A stretch of 64,000 nucleotides of DNA from CAZOJJ01 sp964580105. GTDB lineage: Bacteria; Bacteroidota; Rhodothermia; Rhodothermales; Rubricoccaceae. Location of the stretch: assembly GCA_964580105.1 (NCBI GenBank), contig CAZOJJ010000007.1, positions 1 through 64,000 on the forward strand, read 5' to 3'. The notes beneath the pieces are model-generated. The model searched no databases. It was not told where the DNA came from and saw only the letters and a list, made by a program, of their open reading frames with translations. This document shows, piece after piece, positions 42,169 to 50,842 of the stretch. A program made the translations under genes and the position numbers. How positions within the stretch are numbered: position 1 is the first letter of the stretch; the number at the start of each line of letters is the position of its first letter.

Positions 42169-42176
42169 TATCTTTG
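42169..42176 (+). promoter_or_regulatory. Perfect -7 box before tRNA-Leu
   Basis: TATCTTTG matches the Bacteroidota -7 consensus TAnnTTTG exactly and lies 7 bp before the first base of tRNA-Leu, a distance that would put transcription start at or just before the tRNA. No TTG is seen at the -33 position. Confidence 0.65.
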
Positions 42177-42183
42177 ACGGCCT

Positions 42184-42267
42184 GCCCGGATGGCGGAACC
42201 GGTAGACGCAGCAGACTCAAAATCTGCCGCCCGCGAGGGCGTGGGGGTTCGAGTCCCCCTCCGGGCA
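42184..42267 (+). tRNA. tRNA-Leu (anticodon CAA)
   Basis: An 84-nt class II tRNA. Acceptor arms GCCCGGA and TCCGGGC pair, with discriminator A. The anticodon stem GCAGA/TCTGC encloses loop CTCAAAA, giving anticodon CAA (reads UUG). A long variable arm (CGCCCGCGAGGGCG) is typical of tRNA-Leu, and the T arm is GGGGGTTCGAGTCCCCC. The 3' CCA is not encoded. An accessory-looking, AT-rich stretch starts immediately downstream. Confidence 0.95.
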
Positions 42268-42629
42268 CAGAAGGAGGCCTATGGGATGGCCGCCTGGTTG
42301 GGCATAGGTACCAACTACGATCGTGTGGTAGGGGGCACCCTACATGGCACCCCTACGCCCAGGAATTCCGTGAGCATAACAGCATAAAGCAAAACCGCTT
42401 AATTATTTACGACAGATATCACACCATTCACTACACATAAATACAACAGGGCACACGGTAACTCCTTAATACCTCGTTCGACTTCGAAACACGCGTCACG
42501 CTGAGGAGCCCTCCCGGGCCAACCCAACGAGCGAGGGCAGGTCGCAACCCTGTGGCTTCGCCTCAACGGTGCCGGGGCGAGAGGTGCACGCCGCGCTTTA
42601 CGGTCACGGACGCCGCCGCCCGAGCCTTG
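42268..42629. other. Gene-free AT-rich spacer after tRNA-Leu
   Basis: No supported gene. Bases ~42370-42450 (around CTTAATTATTTACGACAG and CACTACACATAAATACAAC) are strikingly AT-rich compared with the ~70% GC of the window. I found no second copy of the tRNA 3' end downstream, so an integration duplicate is not shown. Confidence 0.6.
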
Positions 42630-43331
42630 CTACGACGCCGTCAACCCGGCCCGCTCCTTCGCCAGGTACGAGGCCATCAGTTCGGGAGCAACGAGTTCGG
42701 AAACCGTGAGTCGGGGTACGATGAGTTCGGAGACCGAGAGCCTGGGAGCAACGAGCTCGGAAACGTCCAGCCTGAAGGCGTCCATCTCGAAGGTGTCCAT
42801 CTCGAAGGTGTCCATCTCGAAGGTGTCCATCTCGAAGGCGTCCGGTTCTCTTTGCTCCGGCTCGGTGCCACGTGCCTCCACCTCGATGGCGAACTCGTCC
42901 GCCATGGAGTCCCACGTCTCGGTGCCGCGAGTCTCGGCGGTCGATGCAGCTAGCGCGGTCGGCTCTTCCAGGAAGGCGAGCGCCTCCTCCATCTGGGTAA
43001 ACACCCCGTACGAGCGGCCGCTGTGCTGCCGGCACCGGACGAGGAACCGGGCGAAGGCGGCGGCCTCGTCGCGGACGAGGACGGCCGTGCGGCCTCCGTC
43101 GTCGGGGCCCTGAAGCCACTCGAGGAGGTCCACCGCACCCGGCACCTTCCGCGGGGGCAGGTCGAACTCCGTGACGCACCGGGCATCCCAGAGCACGGCG
43201 AGACCAGGGTCGGTGTCCTGGGGGCCATGAAGGCCGAGGAGGGCCGAGGCAACGTGCCTCCAGCGAACGGAACCCGCCAAGACGACGTAGGCTGTAGCGC
43301 TGGCGCGGTCGTGGTGAACGCGAACGGACAT
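42630..43331 (-). CDS. STAS/SpoIIAA-like protein with pentapeptide-repeat tail (paralogue A)
   Basis: This 233-residue protein is one of four paralogues in 3.3 kb. Residues ~1-125 form the shared domain: VRVHHDRASATAYVVLAG, RWRHVASALLGLHG, LAVLWDARCVTEFDLPP, DGGRTAVLVRDEAAAFARFL and YGVFTQMEEALAFLEEP. The pattern (G-V-W...DaR-VT...RtAvLV...vF...eeAl.fL) resembles SpoIIAA-like (STAS/SEC14) proteins. Uniquely, it has a ~100-residue tail with four FEMDT/FEMDA units (residues ~170-190) followed by ten-residue units beginning SELVAPRLSV. It has no signal peptide. The partner and function are unknown. Confidence 0.65.
   Translation of the reverse strand: MSVRVHHDRASATAYVVLAGSVRWRHVASALLGLHGPQDTDPGLAVLWDARCVTEFDLPPRKVPGAVDLLEWLQGPDDGGRTAVLVRDEAAAFARFLVRCRQHSGRSYGVFTQMEEALAFLEEPTALAASTAETRGTETWDSMADEFAIEVEARGTEPEQREPDAFEMDTFEMDTFEMDTFEMDAFRLDVSELVAPRLSVSELIVPRLTVSELVAPELMASYLAKERAGLTAS
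42781..42840. repeat. 15-bp in-frame tandem repeat, four copies
   Basis: TCCATCTCGAAGGTG repeated four times, the last copy ending GCG. On the minus strand it encodes the FEMDT units in the tail of paralogue A, keeping frame, so copy number could change without disrupting the gene. Confidence 0.9.
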
Positions 43332-43525
43332 GCGTAAAACGGTTGCGGCGGGGACGGGGGCTGGCCTGAAACCGCCCGGACCAACGGCCGTGCCGACGAC
43401 GGAAAGGCCGGCTACAACCCTCCTGTAAGTCGTCTATGGTTGGCGCATCGGGCCGCCAATCACGGCTCGTCTCACCCCGGGAGCCTCCCCGTCTCAAGAC
43501 GGAGACGGGGCTACCTCACGCCACC

Positions 43526-43954
43526 TCACGCTACTTCGAGCACCCGCGCACGGTCGGAGCGAGTGACCTCAGGCAGCTCCGGGCGGCCGAGAAAGTCGAG
43601 CGCCTGCTCGAGCCGGTAGAACACCCCGAACTCGCGACGGCGCTTCGGACCGAGCCGCGCGAAGAACAGGGCCAACTCGCCCTCGACCTCCCGGCGCACC
43701 AGGAACGCGGAGCGGCCCCCGTCGAGGGCGGGGTGGAGCCGCTCGATCAGCGCCTTCATCGGGGGCACATCGTCAGGGACGATCACCAGGTGCGTTACGT
43801 CCCGGGCGTCCCAGAGCACGGAGACGTCAGGGCGGGTGTCGGGGTGGTCGTAGACGCCGACCATGGCCCCGGCGATGTGGTGCCAGTGGACACGCCCTTC
43901 GAGCATAACGAGGGCAGCGGAGGCGTCGGGAGAGAGATGGACGCGAGCGGGCAT
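43526..43954 (-). CDS. STAS/SpoIIAA-like protein (paralogue B)
   Basis: This 142-residue single-domain protein follows the shared pattern: ARVHLSPDASAALVMLEG, VHWHHIAGAMVGVYDHPD, VSVLWDARDVTHLVIVPDD, DGGRSAFLVRREVEGELALF and FGVFYRLEQALDFLGRPE. It has no tail beyond the domain, no signal peptide and no membrane segment. The preferred ATG at 43954 puts the ARVH strand at the N terminus, as in its paralogues. The longer frame upstream (~29 codons) lacks conservation. It reads in the same direction as paralogues A, C and D. Confidence 0.65.
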   Translation of the reverse strand: MPARVHLSPDASAALVMLEGRVHWHHIAGAMVGVYDHPDTRPDVSVLWDARDVTHLVIVPDDVPPMKALIERLHPALDGGRSAFLVRREVEGELALFFARLGPKRRREFGVFYRLEQALDFLGRPELPEVTRSDRARVLEVA

Positions 43955-44192
43955 CGAGCGGAGATAGACGCAACGAACCCCTGTATGCCGGGCTGCTTCC
44001 CAAAGGGTTCCGATGCAGATGGATACCGGAAGAGATCGCAATGAATCCGATCATTTCGATCCCGGTAAACTCTCCTTGCATCAATGGTTAGGTGCTGAAA
44101 CGCGGACCATGCTGCCGGAGGCCCGGCCGGCGCCTTCGCCCCTCGCCCCCGGTACCGTGCTGCGAGCCAATCCGAGGCGGAGGGAACGCCTC

Positions 44193-44630
44193 CTATCCGA
44201 GTGCTCCCCTATCCCGGGTCTCCTCGACCTCCGAGCCTGCTCGAATGGGCAGCGGCGGATGCCCCAGGAAATCGAGCGCCTCGCGCAGTCGGCCACAGAT
44301 CCGGAACACGCGGCGGCACCCCGGCCCGCAACGGATCAGAAGCGGAGCGAACTCGGCATCGAGGTCCCGATGGACGAGGATGGCCGTCCGCCCGCCATCG
44401 TAGCGCGGGAAGAGCCGCCGGAGGAGGACGCGCAGCCGGCCCACGTCGTCCGGGAGAATCTCCAGACTCGTGACGCCCCGTGCGTCCCAGAGGGCGACGA
44501 GGTCAGGGTCGGCGTCGGGGCGGCCGTAGAGGGCGACGAGGGCGGCAGCGATGTCGCTCCACCGCACTCGTCCGTCCAGCTCTACGAGGCCGGCGCGACC
44601 GAAGGGGTCGGTGTAGACGCGGGCGGGCAC
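44193..44630 (-). CDS. STAS/SpoIIAA-like protein (paralogue C)
   Basis: This 145-residue protein from a GTG start has the same fold signature: ARVYTDPFGRAGLVELDG, RVRWSDIAAALVALYGRPD, LVALWDARGVTSLEILPDD, DGGRTAILVHRDLDAEFAPL and RICGRLREALDFLGHPP. It is the most divergent copy, lacking the FGVF aromatic pair (VFRICGRL instead). The GTG is chosen by alignment with paralogue B and D starts; the codon two residues before ARV matches. Confidence 0.6.
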   Translation of the reverse strand: MPARVYTDPFGRAGLVELDGRVRWSDIAAALVALYGRPDADPDLVALWDARGVTSLEILPDDVGRLRVLLRRLFPRYDGGRTAILVHRDLDAEFAPLLIRCGPGCRRVFRICGRLREALDFLGHPPLPIRAGSEVEETRDRGALG

Positions 44631-44833
44631 GGCGGGGCGACCAGCGCGCAGGAAGAAGGGCGCGAGAGAGGGGCACTTTGATTCCCGGCAAGGAACGGAA
44701 ACGTTCCACCGGTGCAATCACATAGGGGAAACGGGCATGTGCAGGGCGTGCGGGATGAGCCTGAACCGCCGCCATCGGCGCTCCGTACGTGTTTCCCCGA
44801 TGCTCACCTGCCCCGGTCTCTTCGGCGCCCGTC

Positions 44834-44872
44834 GGGGCTCCCAGCCTCCGGGGCTCCCAGCCTCCGGGGCTT
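44834..44872. repeat. 16-bp tandem repeat, ~2.4 copies
   Basis: GGGGCTCCCAGCCTCC at 44834-44849 and 44850-44865, then a partial third copy. It lies 50 bp before the start of the small gene at 44924, in the 293-bp spacer 44631-44923, which is otherwise gene-free. Confidence 0.8.
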
Positions 44873-44893
44873 CCTCTGTGACGGTGCGTGCGC

Positions 44894-44901
44894 TACCTTC
44901 T
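44894..44901 (+). promoter_or_regulatory. -7-like element TACCTTCT
   Basis: TACCTTCT, 22 bp before the ATG of the small plus-strand gene. It has the same form and spacing as other TAnnTTnn boxes in this window. Confidence 0.35.
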
Positions 44902-44923
44902 CGCGTCCTGATTCCGCCCACCG

Positions 44924-45208
44924 ATGAAGAGGCCCCCCGCCGTCGTCACCTTCCACGCCCGGAAGAAGCACAGGCTGCCGCCGGTGACGGTGACGTTCCC
45001 GGACGGCCTCTACTTCGACGGCGCGCGGTATTACGGGTGCATCGGGGAGGATCGGTACCCGCTCGCCCTACAGCGCCGACCCCGCACGGAAGGGCGCCTG
45101 GACGAGCGGAATCGGCTCGTCGCCGAGCGTGAGGTGGCCGACGCGCTCTGTACGCGCGAGGAGTATGCACGGTGGCGTGCCCTGGCGTCCGCTCGGCCCT
45201 CCGCGTGA
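44924..45208 (+). CDS. Small basic hypothetical protein inside the STAS array
   Basis: This 94-residue protein is on the opposite strand to the four STAS paralogues. It opens MKRPPAVVTFHARKKHRLPP, continues VTVTFPDGLYFDGARYYGC and YPLALQRRPR, and ends in a helical, charged segment (LVAEREVADALCTREEYARW). It has no signal peptide and two Cys residues. I do not recognise a family. The promoter-like box upstream and high third-position GC support it as real. Confidence 0.5.
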   Translation: MKRPPAVVTFHARKKHRLPPVTVTFPDGLYFDGARYYGCIGEDRYPLALQRRPRTEGRLDERNRLVAEREVADALCTREEYARWRALASARPSA

Positions 45209-45490
45209 CGCAGCAGGCGTCGGCCCGGGACGAAGGGAGGCCATCAACCGGCCTGGTGCCGGATGCGCTCTGCCTACTGCAGGACCGGGGTCCGAGGGGC
45301 GCGGGGCCGGCGGGAGTTTGAAGGCGCACAAACGAGCGTACGCCCGCGCTTCAGCCCCGTCAAGCCGCCGCCTTCCTACGAACGGCAGCGCCCGCCTCGG
45401 GCCCGGTGAGACTGAGGTCAGCAGCCGCCGAGCCAGCGCACACCCCGCACCTGCATCATCCCGCGGATCATCCCGTCACGGAATGCTTTG

Positions 45491-45916
45491 CTACGCCACC
45501 ACGAGGACGCGCTCCGAGCGCAGAGGGAGGGCGCGGGCCGAAGGAAGACCGAGGAAAGCGACCGCCTCCTCCAACCGGTCGAACACCCCGTACTCCCTCC
45601 CCCGTCCCCACCCGCACCACACGAGGAACCGCGCAATCGCGGCGTCGACGTCGCAGCGGACGAGCACGGCCGAGCGCCCCCCCTCGTACCTGCCTCGCAC
45701 CCGGTCGAGCAGCGAGATGAGAGCGGACACCTGCTGCGGAGGAAGATCGAGCCGCGTCACGCGGCGGGCGTCCCAGAGCACGTGGAGGCCGGGGTTGGAG
45801 TCGTCGCGGCCGAAGAGGCCGAGGAGGGCGGCGGCGAGGTGGCGCCAGCGAACGGTCCCCTCCAGTTCGACGAGGGCGACGGTGGCGTCGGGGGAGAGAT
45901 GGACGCGGGCGGACAT
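45491..45916 (-). CDS. STAS/SpoIIAA-like protein (paralogue D)
   Basis: This 141-residue protein is closest to paralogue B: ARVHLSPDATVALVELEG, TVRWRHLAAALLGLFGRDD, LHVLWDARRVTRLDLPPQQ, EGGRSAVLVRCDVDAAIARF and YGVFDRLEEAVAFLGLP. No other domain is attached. The ATG at 45916 is selected by alignment of SARVHLSPDA with PARVHLSPDA in B. The 282-bp spacer 45209-45490 on its downstream side holds no gene I can support. Confidence 0.65.
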   Translation of the reverse strand: MSARVHLSPDATVALVELEGTVRWRHLAAALLGLFGRDDSNPGLHVLWDARRVTRLDLPPQQVSALISLLDRVRGRYEGGRSAVLVRCDVDAAIARFLVWCGWGRGREYGVFDRLEEAVAFLGLPSARALPLRSERVLVVA

Positions 45917-46048
45917 GGGGAGAGGAAGGAGAGAAGGGAGACATCCGTGGGATGCGCAGCGCATCGCGCCCCTCGAATTCCCACCAGACGCGGCCGGGTA
46001 TCGGGCCGGAAACGCTCGGCCTTGTTTTCTCGGCATTTCCGACGCACT

Positions 46049-46232
46049 ATGTCCGACTGGAGCCCCTTTCGCCGGGCGGTGAACCGCTTCCGTGACCACG
46101 GGGACGGCGCTGTAACGACGCCCCCCCGAGGCCCCCGACTTCCTCGCGCACATCCGGCTGGGCAGCGCCTGCGGCGACGCGCCCTCGGCCTCGGGCGCGT
46201 CGCGCCGACCCGTCTACGAGGGGTGCCGCTGA
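46049..46232 (+). pseudogene. Small gene apparently frameshifted in a C7 run
   Basis: An ATG frame reads MSDWSPFRRAVNRFRDHGDG, then AVTT, up to a run of seven C (46121-46127). If the run had six C the frame would continue PEAPDFLAHIRLGSACGDAP, then SASGASRRPVYEGCR and a stop, giving ~60 residues with about 95% GC third positions in both halves. The stop would lie 9 bp from the convergent HlyD stop. This could be a real small gene with an assembly or sequencing error, or a true frameshift. No family is recognised. The rest of the 325-bp spacer 45917-46241 has no gene. Confidence 0.4.
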
Positions 46233-46241
46233 GCCGGTGTT

Positions 46242-47426
46242 TCATTCGGCGGCCACGCGCGCGCCCGCTTCGAGGTCGTCGGCGGGGTGCGTCACGACGA
46301 CCTCGCCCTCGGCGAGCCCGCCGACCACCTCGGCCCACAGCCCCGTCCGCTGTCCGACCTCGACCGGCCGCACCTCGACCACGCCGCCCTCGACGACGAA
46401 CGCGGCCCAGCCGCCGTCCTGCTCGAAGAGCGCGCTCGTGGGCACGCGGAGGGCGCTCGCGTCCTCCCACTCCACGAACCGGACGCGGACGCGGTAGCCG
46501 TGCCCGAGGTTCACCGACGTCTCCTGCACCGCCGAGTCGGCCAGGGCGACGTGGACCCACACGCGCTGCTCCTCCACGCCGAGCGCGGAGACGTCGGTGA
46601 AGGCCACCGGCTCGACGCGGCTCACGTGGGCGCCGAGCGTGCGCGAGCCGACCTCGACGAGGGCGGGCATCCCCGGCCGGAGGCGCGCGGCCTCCTCCGA
46701 GAGCACGTCGGCCACGATCTCCAGCCCCGCCGGATCGCCGATCTCGACGAGCGGCTGCCCGGCGTTGACGACGCCCTCGCTCTCGTGGTGGACGGCCAGC
46801 ACCGCGCCCGAGGTGGGCGCCCGCACCGAGACGGCCGCGCCGCCGCGCACGCCGCCCCCCGCCGTGAGGAGCGCCTGCGCCGCCCGCAGCTCCTGCCGCG
46901 CCGCCTCCACCGCGGCCTCGGCCGAGGCCCGCGCCTCGGCGGCCTGCCGCGCCTCGGCCACGTAGCGGTCGAACTCGGCGGGCGCGAGGACCGAGTCGGC
47001 CGCGAGGGGGCGCATGCGCTCGACCGTCGAGGCGGCAAGGTCGGCCTGGACGCGGGCCGCGTCGGCCTGGGCCTCGGTGCGGCGGACGGCCGCCTCGGCG
47101 GCCTGCACGCGCGCGGCCAGCTCGGCCCGCGTGCGCACGTCGAGCGGCTGGGTGGGCGTGGGCTCCAGCACGGCCAGCACCGCGCCGGCACGGACGAAGT
47201 CGCCCACCTCGTAGGCGATGCGCCGCGCGAGGCCCGTCACCGGCGCGGCCACCACGTAGTGCTCCGCCACCTGCGCCCGCCCCTCGGCGTCGACGGTCGA
47301 GCGCATCGGACCCCGGTCGACTACGGCAGTCTCGACATGCGCGGGCGTGGGCCGGAACGCGTAGACGAGCGCCGCCACGAGGGCGGCGGCCCCGGCGAGG
47401 AGGAGGAGGCGCTTGCGAAGGGGCAT
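46242..47426 (-). CDS. HlyD/MacA-type periplasmic adaptor of an ABC exporter
   Basis: This 394-residue membrane-fusion protein has one N-terminal signal-anchor helix (RLLLLAGAAALVAALVYAF). A lipoyl/biotinyl half-domain follows (VVAAPVTGLARRIAYEVGD), then a long coiled coil (RTRAELAARVQAAEAAVRRT to ~200), the second lipoyl half (VRAPTSGAVLAVHHESEGVV) and a beta-barrel (ALFEQDGGWAAFVVEGGVVE). It links an inner-membrane ABC exporter to an outer-membrane channel. It is third in an operon, 4 bp after the FtsX-like permease. Substrate is unknown; MacAB-like macrolide or lipopeptide export is one possibility. Confidence 0.85.
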   Translation of the reverse strand: MPLRKRLLLLAGAAALVAALVYAFRPTPAHVETAVVDRGPMRSTVDAEGRAQVAEHYVVAAPVTGLARRIAYEVGDFVRAGAVLAVLEPTPTQPLDVRTRAELAARVQAAEAAVRRTEAQADAARVQADLAASTVERMRPLAADSVLAPAEFDRYVAEARQAAEARASAEAAVEAARQELRAAQALLTAGGGVRGGAAVSVRAPTSGAVLAVHHESEGVVNAGQPLVEIGDPAGLEIVADVLSEEAARLRPGMPALVEVGSRTLGAHVSRVEPVAFTDVSALGVEEQRVWVHVALADSAVQETSVNLGHGYRVRVRFVEWEDASALRVPTSALFEQDGGWAAFVVEGGVVEVRPVEVGQRTGLWAEVVGGLAEGEVVVTHPADDLEAGARVAAE

Positions 47427-47430
47427 GGGC

Positions 47431-49794
47431 TTACTCGCGGGTTTTCAGGACGGCGATGAGGTCGAGCCGCTGGAGGCGGCGGCGCACGAGAAGGGCGGAG
47501 AGGAGCGCCGAGCCCACGACGACGACGGCCGCGAAGGCGTAGCTCGCCCGCGTCAGCACGAACGGGATCCGGAAGAACTCCGTCTGGAGGGCCTCGACGT
47601 AGCCGAGGCTGAACAGCGTACCCAGCACGAGGCCGAGCGGGAGGGCCAGCAGCGTCAGCAGCGCCAGCTCGCCGAAGAAGAGGTAGCCGATCTCGCCCTT
47701 CGTGAACCCGAGCACGCGGAGGCTCGCCAGCTCGCGGCCCCGCTCCTCCAGCGCGATCCGCGCCGTGTTGTAGACGATGCCGAAGGCGATGGCCCCGGCG
47801 AAGCCGGTCAGGATGAGCGTGAACGTGAGCATGTTCTGGGCGAAGGTCTCCTCCAGCGAGTCGCGCGCTTCCTGGAGGCCGGTGGCGCGGAGGACGTATG
47901 GCCGCTCGCCGAGCGCGTCGTAGAGGGCGGGGAGCCGGGAGCGGTCGGCGGCGAGCCAGGCGCCCGAGAGCACGTCGCCCTCACCGAGCAGCCGGTTGAG
48001 CGCCCGCCGCTCCATGTAGGCCCCGGCCCCGATGAACTCGGTGACGACGAGCGCCACGGGCGCGGCGAGCGTCGGCTGCGCGCCCTCCTGCACGGCGACG
48101 GTGAGCGAGTCGCCCTCGGCCACGCCGAGGTAGTCGGCGAGGAAGTCGGACAGGACGAGGCCCTCGGGCGGGAGCGGCACCGGCGCGAGGTCGGCGTCGA
48201 GCACGCGCGCGAGGTCGCCCTCGGCCGCCATCCCGGTGATGGCCGTGTCGTAGGTGCGGCGCCCGCGGCGCAGCTCGACGGGCACCGTCCGGAACGGCTC
48301 GACGCGGCGGACGCCCGGCAGCCGCGCCAGCTCCAGCGCCGCCTCGGCCGCGCGCCGCTCGACGAACGCCACCTGCACGTCCTCCCGGTGCGCCCGCTCG
48401 AACTGCACCTCCATCATGAGGCCCACGGCGTCGGCCGAGAACCGCCCGAGGAGGACGATGGCGCACGCCATCGCGATGCCGAGCGCGGAGAACAGCGCGC
48501 GGCCGGGGCGGCGGCCGAGGTGGCGGACGATCATCCGGTCCTGTGCCGAGAGCCAGCGGGCAAGCCCGATCCGTTCGAGGACGGAGACGCGGTAGCGCGG
48601 CGGCGTGGGTGGGCGCATCGCCTCGGCGGGCGGCAGCCGCACGGCCTGGGCCACCGCCCGCGCCGTCCCCGCCAGCGCCACGCCGACGGTCACGACGACC
48701 GCGACGAGCGCCGTGCCGAGGCGGGCCTCGTAGATCAGGTACGGGAACCGGTAGAACTCCATGTACATCGCGCCGAAGCCGCGCGCGAGCCAGAGCCCCA
48801 GCGCCACGCCCACCGCCGCGCCGATCACGGCGATCACGGCGACGAGGCCGGCGTAGTGGCGGCCCACCTGCCACGTCGAGTACCCGAACGCCTTGAGCGT
48901 GGCGATCTCCTCGCGCTGCGTCTGCACCAGCCGCGTCACGACGACGCTGAGCAGGAACGCCGCGACGAACAGGAACAGCGCCGGCATCACCGTGGCCATC
49001 TGCTCCAGCTGCTGGATCTCCTCGGAGAGGTAGTAGTGCGAGGGCTGGTCGGCCCGCACCTGGGCGCCGACGCCGCCGTAGGGGTCGAGGAGGTCGTCGA
49101 GGCGGGCGACCACCTCCGCCTCGGAGGCGCCGGGGGCGAGCGAGAGGGCGAGGTCGTTGAAGGCGCCCTCGTAGTCGTACGCCGCCGCGAGCGCCGGGCG
49201 GCGCATCCACACGATGCCGAACCGCTCGTAGTCCGGGAAGAGCGCGCCGGGCGGAACCTGGTAGAGGTACTCCGGCGAGAGCGCGAGGCCGACGACGGTG
49301 AGGCGCTGGCGCCGCCCGTTGAGGATCGCGGCGATCTCGCTGCCGGGCCGGAGCCCCTGCGCCTCGGCGAAGGCGTCGCTGACGAGCACCTCCTCCACGC
49401 TGCCGGCCTCGGGCAGGCGGCCCTCGCGGAGGTGCACGTCGTTGAGCGCGGGCTCGCCCTCCTCGGGGAGCGAGACGAGCAGGCCCGAGACGGGCTCGTC
49501 GTAGCCGGGCACCTCCAGCTTGGCCGACGCCTTCACGCGGGTGTCCACGACGGCCACGCCTCGGATCGCCTCGACCTCGCGGCGGAGCGCCTCCGGCGCG
49601 CGCTGCACCGAGGCGAACACGTCGGCGAAGCGCTCGGTGCGGTAGAACGCGGCCTGCGTGACCTGGAGCGCGTCGAGCATCCCGGCCGAGGCGACGTAGA
49701 CGACGACGCCGCAGGCGAGCACGAGGGCGATGGCGGCGGCGGGGCCGCGGAGGGCCCACAGCTCGCGCCAGCGCTTTTTCGCGAGGGCTCGCAT
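47431..49794 (-). CDS. FtsX-family ABC transporter permease
   Basis: This 787-residue permease has ten or so helices arranged as two FtsX blocks. An N-terminal helix (AAIALVLACGVVVYVASAG) is followed by a large periplasmic MacB-like domain (~50-265) and a helix block with TRLVQTQREEIATLKAFGYS and the loop before it. A second periplasmic domain (~435-650) and a final block follow (LTFTLILTGFAGAIAFGIVY, then RELASLRVLGFTKGEIGYL, ending LDLIAVLKTRE). The double architecture matches the LolCE/MacB-like exporters of Bacteroidota. It starts 2 bp after the ATPase stop, and the adaptor follows after 4 bp, so all three are one operon. Confidence 0.88.
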   Translation of the reverse strand: MRALAKKRWRELWALRGPAAAIALVLACGVVVYVASAGMLDALQVTQAAFYRTERFADVFASVQRAPEALRREVEAIRGVAVVDTRVKASAKLEVPGYDEPVSGLLVSLPEEGEPALNDVHLREGRLPEAGSVEEVLVSDAFAEAQGLRPGSEIAAILNGRRQRLTVVGLALSPEYLYQVPPGALFPDYERFGIVWMRRPALAAAYDYEGAFNDLALSLAPGASEAEVVARLDDLLDPYGGVGAQVRADQPSHYYLSEEIQQLEQMATVMPALFLFVAAFLLSVVVTRLVQTQREEIATLKAFGYSTWQVGRHYAGLVAVIAVIGAAVGVALGLWLARGFGAMYMEFYRFPYLIYEARLGTALVAVVVTVGVALAGTARAVAQAVRLPPAEAMRPPTPPRYRVSVLERIGLARWLSAQDRMIVRHLGRRPGRALFSALGIAMACAIVLLGRFSADAVGLMMEVQFERAHREDVQVAFVERRAAEAALELARLPGVRRVEPFRTVPVELRRGRRTYDTAITGMAAEGDLARVLDADLAPVPLPPEGLVLSDFLADYLGVAEGDSLTVAVQEGAQPTLAAPVALVVTEFIGAGAYMERRALNRLLGEGDVLSGAWLAADRSRLPALYDALGERPYVLRATGLQEARDSLEETFAQNMLTFTLILTGFAGAIAFGIVYNTARIALEERGRELASLRVLGFTKGEIGYLFFGELALLTLLALPLGLVLGTLFSLGYVEALQTEFFRIPFVLTRASYAFAAVVVVGSALLSALLVRRRLQRLDLIAVLKTRE

Positions 49795-49796
49795 GG

Positions 49797-50534
<738 letters not shown>

Positions 50535-50828
50535 CGAGGCCGGGGATCCGGCAGGGTACGAAGCGCGCCCAATATCGGGCCGGAGCCAAACGTGCACACC
50601 GGCGGGGCGAGCGAGCACGCAGGCTCGCCCCGTCCGACTTCCGCGGCCGCCGCCTCGAGAGAGGATACCAGGCTCGTGCCCCGATGCCGTCTCGGCGCGG
50701 GGTGTAGGGCTTCGCCCCACCGGCCGACCCGCATCGCGCCCGCACCTCCGCCGGGGGCGAACGGATAGCGGGACCCCTCGCCTCGGCGGACGTTAGAGCC
50801 GCAACCCCTCTCCCCACCTTCTTCGTCC

Positions 50829-50835
50829 AAGGAGG
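50829..50835 (+). promoter_or_regulatory. Strong Shine-Dalgarno sequence
   Basis: AAGGAGG, 7 bp before the ATG of the PEBP gene. A strong Shine-Dalgarno is unusual in this lineage and in this window. Confidence 0.7.
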
Positions 50836-50842
50836 CTCTGCC

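Noticed and set aside
42042..42440. 132-codon frame across the tRNA
   Set aside because: It runs straight through a well-formed tRNA-Leu and the AT-rich spacer and has no protein motif.
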